Source: an uncultured Actinomycetes bacterium (GTDB lineage Bacteria > Actinomycetota > Acidimicrobiia > Acidimicrobiales > Ilumatobacteraceae). From it: a DNA stretch of 13,639 nucleotides. The DNA lies in the NCBI GenBank assembly GCA_903925985.1, contig CAIYHK010000087.1, positions 1 to 13,639 of the forward strand, given 5' to 3'. Shown piece by piece: positions 12,924 to 13,639 of the stretch (within the stretch, counting starts at the first letter, position 1; the number at the start of each line of letters is the position of its first letter). A program made the position numbers and the translations under genes. The notes under the pieces were generated by a model. It made no database searches. It was given only the letters and a program-made list of their open reading frames with translations, and had not been told where the DNA came from.

Positions 12924-13639
12924 TCAGTCAGCGCGTGCAGAGGTCTTGCGGTTTTTGAACTTCGCCTTGCGATAGTCCTTGTTCATCAGGGCAATCACAT
13001 CAATAGAGATTGACTTCGGGCACGCAGCTTCACACTCACCGTGGTTGGTGCAGGATCCGAAGTAATCATCCATGGTTTCAACCATCGCTTCAACGCGCGA
13101 GTAACGCTCTGCCTGTCCCTGCGGAAGCAAGTTGAGGTGAGAGATCTTCGCGGCAGTGAAAAGATTTGCTGCTCCGTTAGGGCAAGCAGCAACACAAGCA
13201 CCACAGCCGATGCATTCGGCGGAGTCCATTGCCGCATCAGAGACGGGCTTCGGAATTGGAATGAGGTTCGCATCTGGTGCTCCACCAGTTGGAGCGGTGA
13301 TGAACCCACCAGCTTCAATGATGCGGTCAAAAGCCGAGCGATTGACCATCAAGTCCTTGATGATTGGAAAAGCAGACGCTCTCCAAGGCTCGATCACAAT
13401 CTGGTCACCACTTTGAAACTTGCGCATGTGCAACTGGCAAGTGGCGGTTGACTTTTGCGGTCCATGTGCTTGACCGTTAATCATCAATGAACACGTTCCA
13501 CAGATGCCTTCACGGCAGTCATGGTCGAATGTGACAGGCTCGCGACCCTCGGTGATCAGACGCTCATTCAAAATGTCGAGCATCTCAAGGAAAGACGCTT
13601 CATCGCTTATCTGATCAATCAGATAAGTCTCAAAGCGAC
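12924..13639 (-). CDS. sdhB: Succinate dehydrogenase/fumarate reductase iron-sulfur subunit, 5'-truncated by the window
   Basis: The last 237 codons of the electron-transfer subunit of respiratory complex II; the N-terminus lies beyond the right edge, and the frame stays open to base 13637. The visible protein begins [20 protein letters not shown]. The [2Fe-2S] site is CREGICGTC plus a later Cys in TATCQLHM. The [4Fe-4S] site is [12 protein letters not shown], and the third cluster site is [14 protein letters not shown]. Electrons pass along these from the flavoprotein SdhA to the quinone site in the membrane subunits. The form resembles the type in many actinobacteria that pairs with a single cytochrome b anchor. 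A basic C-terminal tail ([12 protein letters not shown]) is present. An internal ATG at 13583 is not the true start. sdhA should lie to the right. It converges on the GH2-like gene with 9 bases between. Confidence 0.96.
   Translation of the reverse strand, partial: RFETYLIDQISDEASFLEMLDILNERLITEGREPVTFDHDCREGICGTCSLMINGQAHGPQKSTATCQLHMRKFQSGDQIVIEPWRASAFPIIKDLMVNRSAFDRIIEAGGFITAPTGGAPDANLIPIPKPVSDAAMDSAECIGCGACVAACPNGAANLFTAAKISHLNLLPQGQAERYSRVEAMVETMDDYFGSCTNHGECEAACPKSISIDVIALMNKDYRKAKFKNRKTSARAD

Noticed and set aside
12924..13583. sdhB starting at the internal ATG at 13583.
   Set aside because: The frame stays open to the window edge and its translation upstream of that ATG continues as normal SdhB sequence, so the gene is cut by the window rather than short.

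Overview
The window looks like the chromosome of an actinobacterium (Actinomycetota). Two WhiB-family Fe-S regulators are present, proteins restricted to that phylum and its phages. There is also an AAA+/VWA pair that resembles, from memory, mycobacterial Rv0958/Rv0959, and an actinobacterial-type SdhB. Base composition is near 50% GC by eye, low for the phylum, and gaps between genes are very short (several convergent pairs are 3-9 bp apart). Together these suggest a compact, possibly aquatic actinobacterium. The lineage below phylum cannot be fixed from this sequence.

Layout. (1) 1-4610, all on the minus strand, is a phosphate block: a small unknown gene, polyphosphate kinase ppk, then pstS-pstC-pstA (pstA runs off the left edge). 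A PHO-box-like array of 11-nt repeats lies between ppk and pstS. Two consecutive hairpins precede ppk, the second containing the proposed start codon. (2) 4611-6752 holds a first whiB gene (+), tatA (-), a stand-alone glutamate formimidoyltransferase (+) and a second whiB (-). The second whiB has a 28-bp near-perfect palindrome over its predicted transcription start. (3) 6753-10811 holds a MoxR-like AAA+ ATPase and its VWA-domain partner on the minus strand. They are separated by a complete class III nucleotide cyclase gene on the plus strand, filling the space almost exactly. (4) 10848-12914 is a GH2-family protein (+) in which both catalytic glutamates appear to be replaced. (5) 12924 to the right edge is sdhB (-), truncated at its 5' end by the window.

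How the genes fit together. The phosphate block joins high-affinity uptake (PstSCA) to storage as polyphosphate (Ppk), probably under a PhoP/RegX3-type response regulator. The ATPase and VWA protein are likely one chaperone-like machine. The cyclase between them is antisense to any transcript joining the two, so it may be linked to them by cAMP signalling or by transcription. The GH2-like protein is probably non-catalytic. The rest is housekeeping: protein export, a one-carbon/histidine side reaction and respiration. No tRNA, rRNA, insertion sequence, prophage or CRISPR array was seen, and no stretch over 300 bases lacks a gene.
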